Shown in pieces: positions 1 to 7,575 of a stretch of 64,000 bases of DNA (position 1 is the stretch's first letter; every line of letters starts with the position of its first letter). The stretch spans positions 434,001-498,000 of the forward strand of contig NZ_JBLAVB010000004.1 in assembly GCF_047263945.1 (NCBI RefSeq). The letters are read 5' to 3'. The translations under genes were made by a program, and so were the position numbers. The notes beneath the pieces are model-generated. The model saw nothing but the letters and a program-made list of their open reading frames with translations. It searched no databases and was not told the origin of the DNA. The DNA is from Rhodospirillum sp047263945 (GTDB lineage: Bacteria > Pseudomonadota > Alphaproteobacteria > Rhodospirillales > Rhodospirillaceae).

Positions 1-1
1 A

Positions 2-1582
2 GTCCAACTCTACACCACCATCGGCCTCGATGAGAACCAAGGCCTGAACGGGAAACTTCGAGACGCGGTCCATACCGTTGAAGACAAATTGAAGGAAGCC
101 CACCTCGACCCGCTGACAATCAAGATGCTGATGATGAGGCGACACGAAAAGGATTTCATGCTCCGCCACGACCAGAAATACATGGACCTCTTCGACGCGC
201 GGCGGTTGGAATTTGACAAAATCTTGAGAGAAACGGACCTTTCTGATGGTTTTAAAACCGAAATTGGTCAACTTATGGATACCTATCAGAATGCGTTCAA
301 AGCCTGGGTTGCCACAACTCTTGACCTGAAGTCGGAAATCAAAGACCTCGGCACGATCTTTGACACCATGGAAGCCGCGCTCACAAAAATCTTCGAAAGC
401 GCCCATGAAACCATGGTCCAGGCCGAAGAAAAGAGGGCTGAGAATCAGTCCTGGACTGAAACAGCTATGGCTGGAATCGCGGTCGCCCTTTTGCTCACGG
501 TCAGCGTCCTTGGCGGCCTAACCGCCCACAGCATTAGCCGACCGATCGCAGAAACAACCCAGTTGATGCGTCGCTTGGCCGACGGAGACACCACCTTTGA
601 CCTCGTGGACAGTGACTTGAAAACGGAAATCGGTGACATGGCGCGCGCCGTCCTAGTGTTCCGAGATCAAGCCATCGAGAACACCCGGCTCGACACCGAG
701 CAAGCCAAGGCGGCCGAACAGGAGGCTGTACGGCGCCGAGAGTCGATGCGGGGCATCGCCAATGATTTCGAAGCGAGCCTGTCCGACATTGTCTCCATGC
801 TCGGGACATCCTGTGACGAATTGCGCGGAACGGCGGACCACATGTCAGCCGAGGCCTCCCGATCCAGTGAGCAGGCCAGCGCCGTGGCGAAAGCTGCCGA
901 CCAAACGACAGGGAATGTGGAAATGGTGGCCGCAACAGTTGAAGAGCTCTCCAACTCCATAGCAGAGATCTTGCACCAAGCCCACGACACCAGGACGATC
1001 TCCACAAGGGCCACCGAAGAAGCCAAACAGGCGGGCGAAACCGTTGAAGGCCTCGCCAACGCGGCACGACGTATTGGTGACGTCACAAGCTTGATCAAGG
1101 ATATCGCCGAACAAACCAACCTACTGGCACTCAATGCCACCATCGAGGCCGCCCGAGCCGGGGAGATGGGCAAGGGGTTCGCCGTCGTGGCAAACGAGGT
1201 AAAGACTTTGGCACATCAAACCGCCAAGGCGACTCAGGAGATCTCCGACCAAATTCGCGACATGCAATCTGCGACGGAGCAAACCGTTGGATCGATTTCA
1301 CATGTGCGTCAGACCATCGACGAAATGCGGGAAAGCACGGCCCACATCGCTTCCGCAGTGGAACAGCAAAGCGCAGCAACCGCCGAAATATCCCGGAATG
1401 CCCAGGGCATGGTCAGCAACACACAAGACGTGACACGCAATATCGCCGGGGTCTCGGAAGCCGCCAAGTCAACAGGACAAGCGGTTGACAGGGTCACGCA
1501 GGTCAGCAGGGCGATAGAACAACACAACCACACTCTCCGCGACAAGCTGAACGGAATCCTCACCCATCTTCGGGCCGCGTAA
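2..1582 (+). CDS. methyl-accepting chemotaxis protein, 5' end outside the window
   Basis: The reading frame is open from the left edge (first full codon at base 2) to the TAA at 1582, so the N-terminus is missing. The visible part starts inside an alpha-helical periplasmic sensor segment containing MRRHEKDFMLR, typical of helical (HBM/TarH-like) ligand domains. A membrane segment follows at about 464-540, then a HAMP domain, then a long coiled-coil signalling domain whose hairpin tip includes EQTNLLALNATIEAARAG. Such proteins sense a ligand outside the cytoplasm and control the CheA kinase. No CheR-tethering pentapeptide is seen at the C-terminus. The ligand cannot be told from the sequence. 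A TTG at 89 could be called as a start, but it lies inside the sensor domain and is not convincing. Confidence 0.93.
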   Translation, partial: VQLYTTIGLDENQGLNGKLRDAVHTVEDKLKEAHLDPLTIKMLMMRRHEKDFMLRHDQKYMDLFDARRLEFDKILRETDLSDGFKTEIGQLMDTYQNAFKAWVATTLDLKSEIKDLGTIFDTMEAALTKIFESAHETMVQAEEKRAENQSWTETAMAGIAVALLLTVSVLGGLTAHSISRPIAETTQLMRRLADGDTTFDLVDSDLKTEIGDMARAVLVFRDQAIENTRLDTEQAKAAEQEAVRRRESMRGIANDFEASLSDIVSMLGTSCDELRGTADHMSAEASRSSEQASAVAKAADQTTGNVEMVAATVEELSNSIAEILHQAHDTRTISTRATEEAKQAGETVEGLANAARRIGDVTSLIKDIAEQTNLLALNATIEAARAGEMGKGFAVVANEVKTLAHQTAKATQEISDQIRDMQSATEQTVGSISHVRQTIDEMRESTAHIASAVEQQSAATAEISRNAQGMVSNTQDVTRNIAGVSEAAKSTGQAVDRVTQVSRAIEQHNHTLRDKLNGILTHLRAA

Positions 1583-1617
1583 AACGATCGGATATTGAAC
1601 AGCCCAACCGGAGAGTC

Positions 1618-1755
1618 ATACCAAGCGGCGCGGGTTGAAACCCACGCCGCTTTTCTTGCGTTCAAACGCCACGCGGGCTTTTACGCGCCATAGGGCGCGG
1701 CGGCCACTTGGCCGCTTCCAAGGTGCGGTGAGGCAAACTCACCGCACCTTGGTAT
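1618..1755. repeat. 138-bp hairpin-rich repeat, copy 1
   Basis: The element begins ATACCAAG and ends CTTGGTAT, an 8-bp perfect terminal inverted repeat. Inside are at least four successive short hairpins, including GCGGCG/CGCCGC around a GGGTT-ACCC stem, GCGGCC/GGCCGC, and GGTGCGGTGAG/CTCACCGCACC. A second copy of the same length lies at 51337-51474 and differs at only about three positions by eye. It sits between the chemoreceptor and the chromate transporter. Confidence 0.85.
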
Positions 1756-1825
1756 CAGTCGCCCAAGCATCGTCACGAAACCGTCTCTTGGCAGCCCTTT
1801 CCGATGCCCCCACTCTTGATACGCC

Positions 1826-3067
1826 ATGAACAGATCCAAGACCTCACCTGCCGCCCCCCCCACGCCAAACGCCGGTTCCCTGCGAGAGGTGGGACGCGCC
1901 TTCCTCACCTTGGGCCTCACAGCCTTTGGTGGTCCAATCGCCCATATGGGGTATTTCCACAAGACCTTCGTCGTCCGTCGGAAATGGTTGGATGAGGAGG
2001 CCTTCGCCTCCCTTCTCGCCCTGTGCCAGTTTCTGCCTGGTCCGGCCTCCAGCCAGATGGGTTTTGCCATCGGTTTGCGGCGGGCCGGTCTGGCCGGCGC
2101 ACTCATCGCCTTCCTGGGCTTCACCCTGCCCTCGGCCCTGGTAATGGCCCTGGCGGCCCTGGGGGTGGCTTTGGTGGACGGCCCCTTCGCCCAAGGGGCC
2201 CTGGCCGGCTTAAAGTTGGTGGCTGTGGCTGTCATCGCCGACGCCATCCTGGGCATGGCCCGCTCCCTCTGCCCAGACCGATTCCGGGCGAGCCTGGCGA
2301 TCGGTACCCTGACGATCGTCCTGGTTTGGCCCCACACGGGCCTTCCACTGGTCCTTGGCCAGCTCCTTCCGCTTGGCTGCGCCGGACTGGCAACCTGGGC
2401 GGCCCTGGAGCGGAGCCCACCCGCCCAGACGGCCCTCTCCTTGCCCTTGAGCCAGAAAACAGGCCTTCTTCCTCTCGTCCTGTTCGCAGCCCTGCTCCTG
2501 GGGCTTCCCCTCGCCGCCGGATTGGGAGCGGGCTTTCAGGTCTTCGATTCTTTCTTCCGCTCCGGCGCCCTTGTCTTTGGCGGCGGCCATGTGGTGCTGC
2601 CCCTGCTCCAGGCCGAAGTGGTGGACAGCGGCTTGGTGACGCCCCAAAGCTTCCTGGCGGGATATGGTCTGGCCCAGGCCATGCCCGGCCCGCTCTTCAC
2701 CATCGGCTCCTACCTGGGCGCCGCCGCCGGGCAGAATATGGGGATCGATTCGGCCCTGGCCCTGGCAGCGCTGGGAACCCTCGCCATCTTTCTACCGGGC
2801 TTTCTTCTGCTCCTGGGTGTTCTGCCCTTTTGGGATACGCTCGGCAGCCGCCCCGATGTGCGGGCCGCCCTGGCCGGAATCAATGCTGCCGTCGTCGGCC
2901 TCCTTGCCGCCGCATTCTGGGACCCTGTTCTGGCCCGCTCTGTCGTCGGTGGCCAGGAGGCCGCGCTGGCGGCATTGGGCTTCCTTGGGCTGCGGATTTG
3001 GCGCCTGCCTCCCTGGACCATTGTCCTGGCCCTGGGCACTGCCGGGGGGCTCTTCCTCGCGCCCTGA
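1826..3067 (+). CDS. chrA: chromate transporter ChrA
   Basis: The 413-residue protein belongs to the CHR family of two-domain chromate ion transporters. It carries the family motif in both halves: FLTLGLTAFGGPIAHMG with FLPGPASSQ in the N-terminal half, and GALVFGGGHVVLPLL with AMPGPLFTIGSYLG in the C-terminal half. About ten to twelve hydrophobic segments are visible. Full length fits the long-chain (duplicated) CHR type, which exports chromate from the cytoplasm. The ATG at 1826 was chosen because it gives a short soluble N-terminus directly before the first motif. No regulator such as ChrB lies beside it, and no other metal-resistance gene is nearby, so its role in this cell could be broader anion transport. 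Confidence 0.92.
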   Translation: MNRSKTSPAAPPTPNAGSLREVGRAFLTLGLTAFGGPIAHMGYFHKTFVVRRKWLDEEAFASLLALCQFLPGPASSQMGFAIGLRRAGLAGALIAFLGFTLPSALVMALAALGVALVDGPFAQGALAGLKLVAVAVIADAILGMARSLCPDRFRASLAIGTLTIVLVWPHTGLPLVLGQLLPLGCAGLATWAALERSPPAQTALSLPLSQKTGLLPLVLFAALLLGLPLAAGLGAGFQVFDSFFRSGALVFGGGHVVLPLLQAEVVDSGLVTPQSFLAGYGLAQAMPGPLFTIGSYLGAAAGQNMGIDSALALAALGTLAIFLPGFLLLLGVLPFWDTLGSRPDVRAALAGINAAVVGLLAAAFWDPVLARSVVGGQEAALAALGFLGLRIWRLPPWTIVLALGTAGGLFLAP

Positions 3068-3090
3068 CGGGCCTTGTACCCTCTCGTAAA

Positions 3091-3234
3091 GTCACGGAGC
3101 TTTGCCCCGTCCCCCACTGGGGCCGAAAGGCCCCAGACCGCAGGCTTTTATTTATAAAAGGAAAATGGGGGTTTGGGGGCATTTGCCCCCAAATGGGTTT
3201 GGGCTATCGCCCAAAAATGACGAGACACTGTCGT
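3091..3234 (+). repeat. dispersed intergenic repeat (about 145 bp), copy A
   Basis: This copy holds two blocks of nested hairpins: a GGGGCC-GAAA-GGCCCC stem with a GC-rich flank, then a GGGGGCA/TGCCCCC stem followed by TTGGGC/GCCCAA. The tail reads GACACTGTCGT. Related copies are at 17183, 36676, 38253, 50174 and 51502. It separates the chrA end from the converging YciI gene. Confidence 0.8.
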
Positions 3235-3277
3235 CTACCGTAACGGAAACGCGGTGCCCACTTTTCCTTATACCGCT

Positions 3278-3583
3278 CTAAACCCAATCGCCCAACGCGC
3301 CCGGCTCGACCCGAGAGGGACGGAAGGGAGTAAGGGTCACTTCCACAAAATCCTCGGTAACGAACGGGTCCTCGGCGAGAAGAGCCCGCAGAGAGGCCTC
3401 GTCCCCGGCCTTGGCAATGACGACCCCACCCGTGCGCGGCTCCTTGGGACCGGAAGCGATGAACACCCCCGCGTCATAGCAGCGGTGCACGAAGGCCATA
3501 TGGGCTTCCAGCACGGTTTGGATCCGCTCCATGGGCACCTTGTAGGTCAAATCCACCACAAACAGGATTGGCTTCTCGGTCAT
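3278..3583 (-). CDS. YciI family protein
   Basis: This is a small 101-residue cytosolic protein with the YciI fold: FVVDLTYKVPMERIQTVLEAHMAFV near the start, then an ASGPKEPRTGGVVIAKA stretch and a DPFVTEDFVEVTLTPF end. The His in EAHMAF and the GGV/I segment are typical of the family, whose biochemical role is largely unknown. Its ATG overlaps the stop of zapE by four bases (ATGA), so it is the last gene of a three-gene operon with zapE and the DHH phosphoesterase. Confidence 0.88.
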   Translation of the reverse strand: MTEKPILFVVDLTYKVPMERIQTVLEAHMAFVHRCYDAGVFIASGPKEPRTGGVVIAKAGDEASLRALLAEDPFVTEDFVEVTLTPFRPSRVEPGALGDWV

Positions 3584-4791
3584 AAGGCGTCCTTCTCCAA
3601 TATGTCCTCGGTCGTTCCTGTGGTCGCAGGAAGATTTCGCAAATGGACTTGGTCCAAATATTCCTCGGACTGCATTTCCATCAGCCTGGAAACGGTCCGT
3701 TGGAATTCGAAAGCCCCCTGACCTTCGGGATAAAGCACCTCCGGCGCGGCGTCTGCCGAACAGATAAGAGCTGTCCGATGGTCATAAAGGGCATCGATGA
3801 GCACCACGAACCGCCGGGCCTCATCCTTGTTCCGCGGCCCAAGGACCGGGATCCCGGAAATGATCACCGTCTCAAAACGTTCTGCGATGGCCAGATAGTC
3901 ATGACTCCCCAAGGGATGGGCACAGAGGTCGTCAAAGGTAAAACGCCCCATTCGGGAGGTCGCCGCACGCACGGGCACGGAACGGCCATGGACCTCCACC
4001 ACAGCAGGAGCAGGCTTTTCCGCCCCTGCCACCCGGCTCATACAGCGGTCAAGCCAAGCGTCCGCTGCCTCCCCCGTGGGGGTCACATAGACGGTCATGC
4101 CCTTCATCCGGTCCAAGCGGTAATCCTTGGCACTGGCCAATTCGACCACCCGGGTCTTCTCCTTGATCAAGGCAATGAAAGGCAGGAACTTCTCGCGCTG
4201 GAGGCCATGTTTGTACAGGTCATCGGGGTGCCGGTTGGAGGTCGTGACCACCACCACGCCCAAATCGACGATCTCGCGGAACAGCCGACCAATGATCATG
4301 GCGTCGGCGATGTCCTGAATATCCATCTCGTCCAGGCAAAGGACCCGATTGCCTTCGGTCATGGTCCTGGCCAGGCGGGGAATGGGATCTCCCGCGCCAT
4401 CCGGAACCTTGCCGCCCTTCCCTCCGCCGCTCCGCCATTGGTGCAGCAGGGCATGGGCCTCACGCATGAATTCATGGAAATGCAGCCGCCGCCCAACCCC
4501 CGGGGCCAAACAAGAGTGGAACAGGTCCATCAGCATGGACTTGCCGCGCCCCACTTCGCCGTACATGTACAGTCCCTTGGGGGCGGGGTGGGTCACGCGC
4601 TCCTTCTTGCGGCCAAAGCCCAAGCGCGCCCCCCAGCCCCCGGCCTTCTCGGCCGGCGCGGGTGGGTGATGGCACTTCAGCTCGTGGTGCAAGGCCTGAA
4701 GGGTCTCCAGGGCCTTTTCCTGGGCGGGGTCACGGATGAGCCCCCCCTCTTCCAGCTTGCGCTGGTATTTGCTCAGCGGTGAATCGGGCAT
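3580..4791 (-). CDS. zapE: cell division protein ZapE (AFG1-like ATPase)
   Basis: This AAA+ ATPase of the AFG1/ZapE family has about 403 residues from the ATG at 4791. It opens SPLSKYQRKLEEGGLI. The Walker A is YGEVGRGKSMLMDLF, the Walker B region is RVLCLDEMDIQDI, and sensor-type segments include TTSNRHPDDLYKHGLQR and SHDYLAIAERFE. ZapE modulates FtsZ rings under stress in gamma-proteobacteria; mitochondrial AFG1 helps turn over respiratory proteins. An upstream in-frame start at 4896 would run 105 bases into the preceding gene, so 4791 is preferred: it begins one base after that gene's stop. The stop overlaps the YciI start. Confidence 0.9.
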   Translation of the reverse strand: MPDSPLSKYQRKLEEGGLIRDPAQEKALETLQALHHELKCHHPPAPAEKAGGWGARLGFGRKKERVTHPAPKGLYMYGEVGRGKSMLMDLFHSCLAPGVGRRLHFHEFMREAHALLHQWRSGGGKGGKVPDGAGDPIPRLARTMTEGNRVLCLDEMDIQDIADAMIIGRLFREIVDLGVVVVTTSNRHPDDLYKHGLQREKFLPFIALIKEKTRVVELASAKDYRLDRMKGMTVYVTPTGEAADAWLDRCMSRVAGAEKPAPAVVEVHGRSVPVRAATSRMGRFTFDDLCAHPLGSHDYLAIAERFETVIISGIPVLGPRNKDEARRFVVLIDALYDHRTALICSADAAPEVLYPEGQGAFEFQRTVSRLMEMQSEEYLDQVHLRNLPATTGTTEDILEKDAL

Positions 4792-4792
4792 G

Positions 4793-5722
4793 TTACCCGT
4801 CTTCTGTGATCCGGGCCACCAGTTCGGCCAGGACCTCTTCGGCGCGATCATTTTCCACCTGACAGGTTCCCGCAGCATGGTGGCCGCCGCCGCCATACTT
4901 GAGCATCAGCTCACCAACATTGGTGTTGGAGGACCGATTGAAGATGGACTTACCCGTGGCATAAACGGTGTTCTGCTGCTTGACGCCCCAGAGCACGTGG
5001 ATGGAAATATTGGTTTCCGGGAACAGGGCATAAATCATGAAGCGGTTGCCCGCCCAGATGGTCTCTTCCTCGCGCAGGTCCAGAACGACCAGATTGCCAT
5101 GGACCGTAGCCCGGCGCTTGAGCTGTTCCTTGAATTTGGGCTCGTGCTCGAAATAGAGTTCCACCCGTTCCTGCACGTCAGGAAGCTCCAGGATCTGCTC
5201 GATGGAATGCTCCAGGCAGTAATCGATCAGTTCCATCATCAACTGATAATTGGAGATGCGGAACTCGCGGAAACGGCCCAGCCCCGTCCGCGCATCCATC
5301 AGAAAATTCAAAAGTTCCCACCCCTTGGGGTGCAGGACTTCCTCCATGTTGTACTGGGCGCTGTCCCCCTTATCCACCGCTTCCATCATATCATCGGAAA
5401 TGCGCGGAAACTTCTCCTTTCCACCATAGTAATCATAGACGACTCTGGCCGCAGACGGCGCCAGGGGGTCGATCACATGGTTGTCGCGCTTACCCACCCG
5501 AATCGTTTCCGACAGGTGGTGATCGAAGGCCAGATGGACCCCCTCCACATACGGAAGGTTGGTGGTGATATCCCGCTCGGTGATCTCGATCTTGCCGTCC
5601 TGCATGTCCTTGGGGTGGACGAACTTGATGTCGTCTATCAGCCCCAGCTCCTTCAACAGCGCCGCGCAGACCAGGCCATCGAAGTCACTACGGGTCACGA
5701 GCCGGAACTTACCGTCGGCCAT
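4793..5722 (-). CDS. DHH family phosphoesterase (DHH-DHHA1)
   Basis: The 309-residue protein carries the DHH signature: TRSDFDGLVCA near the N-terminus, a DHH motif in LAFDHHLSE, and the C-terminal DHHA1 motif YGGGGHHAAGTC. These residues bind two Mn ions in exopolyphosphatases, RecJ-like nucleases and nanoRNases. The substrate cannot be read from sequence. A linear phosphoester such as polyphosphate, a short oligonucleotide or a cyclic dinucleotide product is possible. It is the first gene of an operon with zapE, one base apart. Confidence 0.85.
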   Translation of the reverse strand: MADGKFRLVTRSDFDGLVCAALLKELGLIDDIKFVHPKDMQDGKIEITERDITTNLPYVEGVHLAFDHHLSETIRVGKRDNHVIDPLAPSAARVVYDYYGGKEKFPRISDDMMEAVDKGDSAQYNMEEVLHPKGWELLNFLMDARTGLGRFREFRISNYQLMMELIDYCLEHSIEQILELPDVQERVELYFEHEPKFKEQLKRRATVHGNLVVLDLREEETIWAGNRFMIYALFPETNISIHVLWGVKQQNTVYATGKSIFNRSSNTNVGELMLKYGGGGHHAAGTCQVENDRAEEVLAELVARITEDG

Positions 5723-5977
5723 GGGTTGGTTCTCCCTCCATCATTCCCTTCGATCGGGCGCAGGCACCTCAGAATCCTCTTACCGGTTCTGGCACCCACA
5801 CAACCGCGTTGCACCCGGTTTAGCCCGACCAAGCCCGCGAGGCAAGCACACAGGCACCTCTCCACCGATCTTGTCCTTTGAACTTGTTGTCTCCCCCGGC
5901 AGGCGGGTACAAAGGGACCCGTAGTTCATGAAAATCCTGGGGATGCCGCCGTGTCGACTTCAGCCGTTCAGACCACG

Positions 5978-6037
5978 GGCCAGACCACTGGCCAGACCGA
6001 GGGCCAGACCGAGGGCCAGACCGAGGGCCAGTCCAGG
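5978..6037 (+). repeat. 12-bp tandem repeat, five units
   Basis: Five consecutive 12-bp units of the form GGCCAGACCGAG (three identical, the outer two diverged) lie just before the lipoprotein start. In the frame of the lipoprotein they would encode Gly-Gln-Thr-Glu units if translation began at the GTG at 5951. With the favoured start at 6047 they form part of the 5' leader. Confidence 0.85.
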
Positions 6038-6046
6038 GGGCGATTG

Positions 6047-6670
6047 ATGGGCCGTTTAATTCCCTGGCCCATGGTGCGGTCCATGGGGCGCATCTCGCCC
6101 ATCCTGGCTGCCACCGGCTTTCTCCTGAGCGCCTGCGGGGGTAGCGAACCCTTCCTGGACTATTACCCGGTGCGAGAAGCCAATATCGTCCCCATGAACG
6201 GCACTCGTTTGAAGGCGGCCGTCTGTTTTTCCGGAGACAACCCCAAAACGCGGGAGATCCAATCCTTGGCGGCCGCCCATTGCGCGGAATTGGGACGGGT
6301 CGCCCAATATCTTTCGACCGCCAAATTTGCCTGCACGCCCCTCGCTCCCAATGTGGCCTACTACACCTGCAACCCGGCGCCCCTCAAAACCGAAGAAGGC
6401 CAAGCAACGGTACAACCGGGCCGCATTAAGGTTCCGGCCCCGGCCTGGCTCCCAGATTCCGTCGCACCAGAGCCGCCCACGCCGCCAAGCGGCCTAAGCG
6501 ACGCGCCCCCCTGGGATCCCAACAACGCGCCCCAAGAGCCGCAACCGGCCCCGTCCACCCCTGGGGACGCGCCCCAGAACACCCCTGCTGTCCCCTCTTG
6601 GGATGAGGGAACGACGGGCGCCCCGGGCGCCTTCCCAACCAACGCCATCACCAATATGCCCCGGCTTTAG
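6047..6670 (+). CDS. putative lipoprotein, function unknown
   Basis: The 207-residue protein starts with an Arg-containing n-region, a hydrophobic core and a lipobox ending LLSAC, so signal peptidase II should cleave it and Cys30 should be lipidated. The mature part has a small Cys-containing domain (about 90 residues, four Cys) and then a long Pro-rich low-complexity tail. The ATG at 6047 is preceded by AGGGGG at good spacing. An in-frame GTG at 5951 would add a repeat-encoded GQTE stretch before the signal peptide, which is unusual. I do not recognise the family. The gene is divergent from the DHH operon. Confidence 0.7.
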   Translation: MGRLIPWPMVRSMGRISPILAATGFLLSACGGSEPFLDYYPVREANIVPMNGTRLKAAVCFSGDNPKTREIQSLAAAHCAELGRVAQYLSTAKFACTPLAPNVAYYTCNPAPLKTEEGQATVQPGRIKVPAPAWLPDSVAPEPPTPPSGLSDAPPWDPNNAPQEPQPAPSTPGDAPQNTPAVPSWDEGTTGAPGAFPTNAITNMPRL

Positions 6671-6677
6671 ACTGCTC

Positions 6678-6718
6678 CGAGATCAAGTTGGGCCACCTCT
6701 TGGCCCGACTTGATCTCG
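6678..6718. repeat. palindrome, CGAGATCAAG type
   Basis: The sequence CGAGATCAAGTTGGGCC pairs with GGCCCGACTTGATCTCG across an eight-base loop. It lies just after the lipoprotein stop and may act as a bidirectional terminator. The same arm sequences recur at 33551 and, diverged, at 46597. Confidence 0.7.
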
Positions 6719-6743
6719 AAGGCGCCCCAAAATCGATAGAACC

Positions 6744-6790
6744 AGAGTGCAACGGGAACAGCTTGCCTCAAGCTGTTCCCGTTGCACTCT
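6744..6790. repeat. perfect 22-bp-stem palindrome, AGAGTGC type
   Basis: A perfect stem starts AGAGTGCAACGGGAACAG and closes with its complement around a three-base loop. It lies between the converging lipoprotein and LysE genes. There is no U-tract, so it is either a factor-assisted terminator or a dispersed palindromic repeat. Confidence 0.75.
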
Positions 6791-6838
6791 AGACTTTTAA
6801 GTCGAAGCATGGCTGAAGCCCCTCCGCTTCCGTCTCGT

Positions 6839-7498
6839 TTAAAAGAAGAAAATCCCCGCCAGGACAGCCAAACCGAAGACCAGCAGGGCCACACCAGAAA
6901 TCCGGTTCAGCCAGAGCAACCAAACAGGTGTGAAGTGGCTTCGCACGGCCCCCGCCGCACAGGCTAAGGTTGCCCACCACAGGGACGATCCCACGAAGAC
7001 GCCCAGGATGATCAGGCTGGCGTCCAGGGCGTCCCTTTCGAAACTGACCACGGAGAAGGACGCGAACACCGCCATAAAAGCGATAATCGTACCAGGGTTG
7101 GTCAAGGTGATGGTGAAGCTGGACAGAAAATCCTTGAACAACCCCACCCGTGACGAGCCCGTGGGCAGGATCAAAGGCGGTTTGCGTAGGGTTTTCATCC
7201 CTAGAATGACCAGGAACACGCCACCGACCACGGACAGCATGATTCTGTGGGCAAACAGGAAATCGCTAACGAGACTGAGTCCTAAACCTGCTACAGCGCC
7301 GTAAAAGGTATCAGCGAAGGCAGCACCAAGACCAGCCACAAAAGCCGCGATCCGCCCGTCGGCCAGGGCTTTCCGGATGCAAAGAATACCAACGGGACCA
7401 ACGGGCGCGGCAATGGCGAAACCGACCACGAGGCCTTTCAGAAAGGGTAACAGCGTCTTACTCCCTGCCCAAGCACCGATCCTTCGATCAAAACACAT
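6839..7498 (-). CDS. LysE family translocator
   Basis: The 219-residue integral membrane protein has the LysE/RhtB signature near the N-terminus, GFAIAAPVGPVGILCIRKAL, and about six hydrophobic segments, with TITLTNPGTIIAFMAVFASF in the middle. The family exports amino acids or small metabolites; the substrate is not predictable. The first few residues (MCFDRRIGAW) are poorly conserved and the true start may be slightly further in. It stands alone, convergent with the lipoprotein gene. Confidence 0.85.
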   Translation of the reverse strand: MCFDRRIGAWAGSKTLLPFLKGLVVGFAIAAPVGPVGILCIRKALADGRIAAFVAGLGAAFADTFYGAVAGLGLSLVSDFLFAHRIMLSVVGGVFLVILGMKTLRKPPLILPTGSSRVGLFKDFLSSFTITLTNPGTIIAFMAVFASFSVVSFERDALDASLIILGVFVGSSLWWATLACAAGAVRSHFTPVWLLWLNRISGVALLVFGLAVLAGIFFF

Positions 7499-7575
7499 CC
7501 CAGGCCGTGTGGTCCAAACCTTCGGCGTCCTCCGACAGGGCTTGGCGGTGGGGATTGATCACGCTGTGCTCCGGG

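Noticed and set aside
2023..3243. 406-codon Pro/Arg-rich frame overlapping chrA
   Set aside because: It is an out-of-phase reading of chrA with low-complexity composition; ChrA motifs decide the frame.
5978..6037. possible CRISPR array
   Set aside because: The units are 12 bp and contiguous without spacers, so this is a simple tandem repeat.
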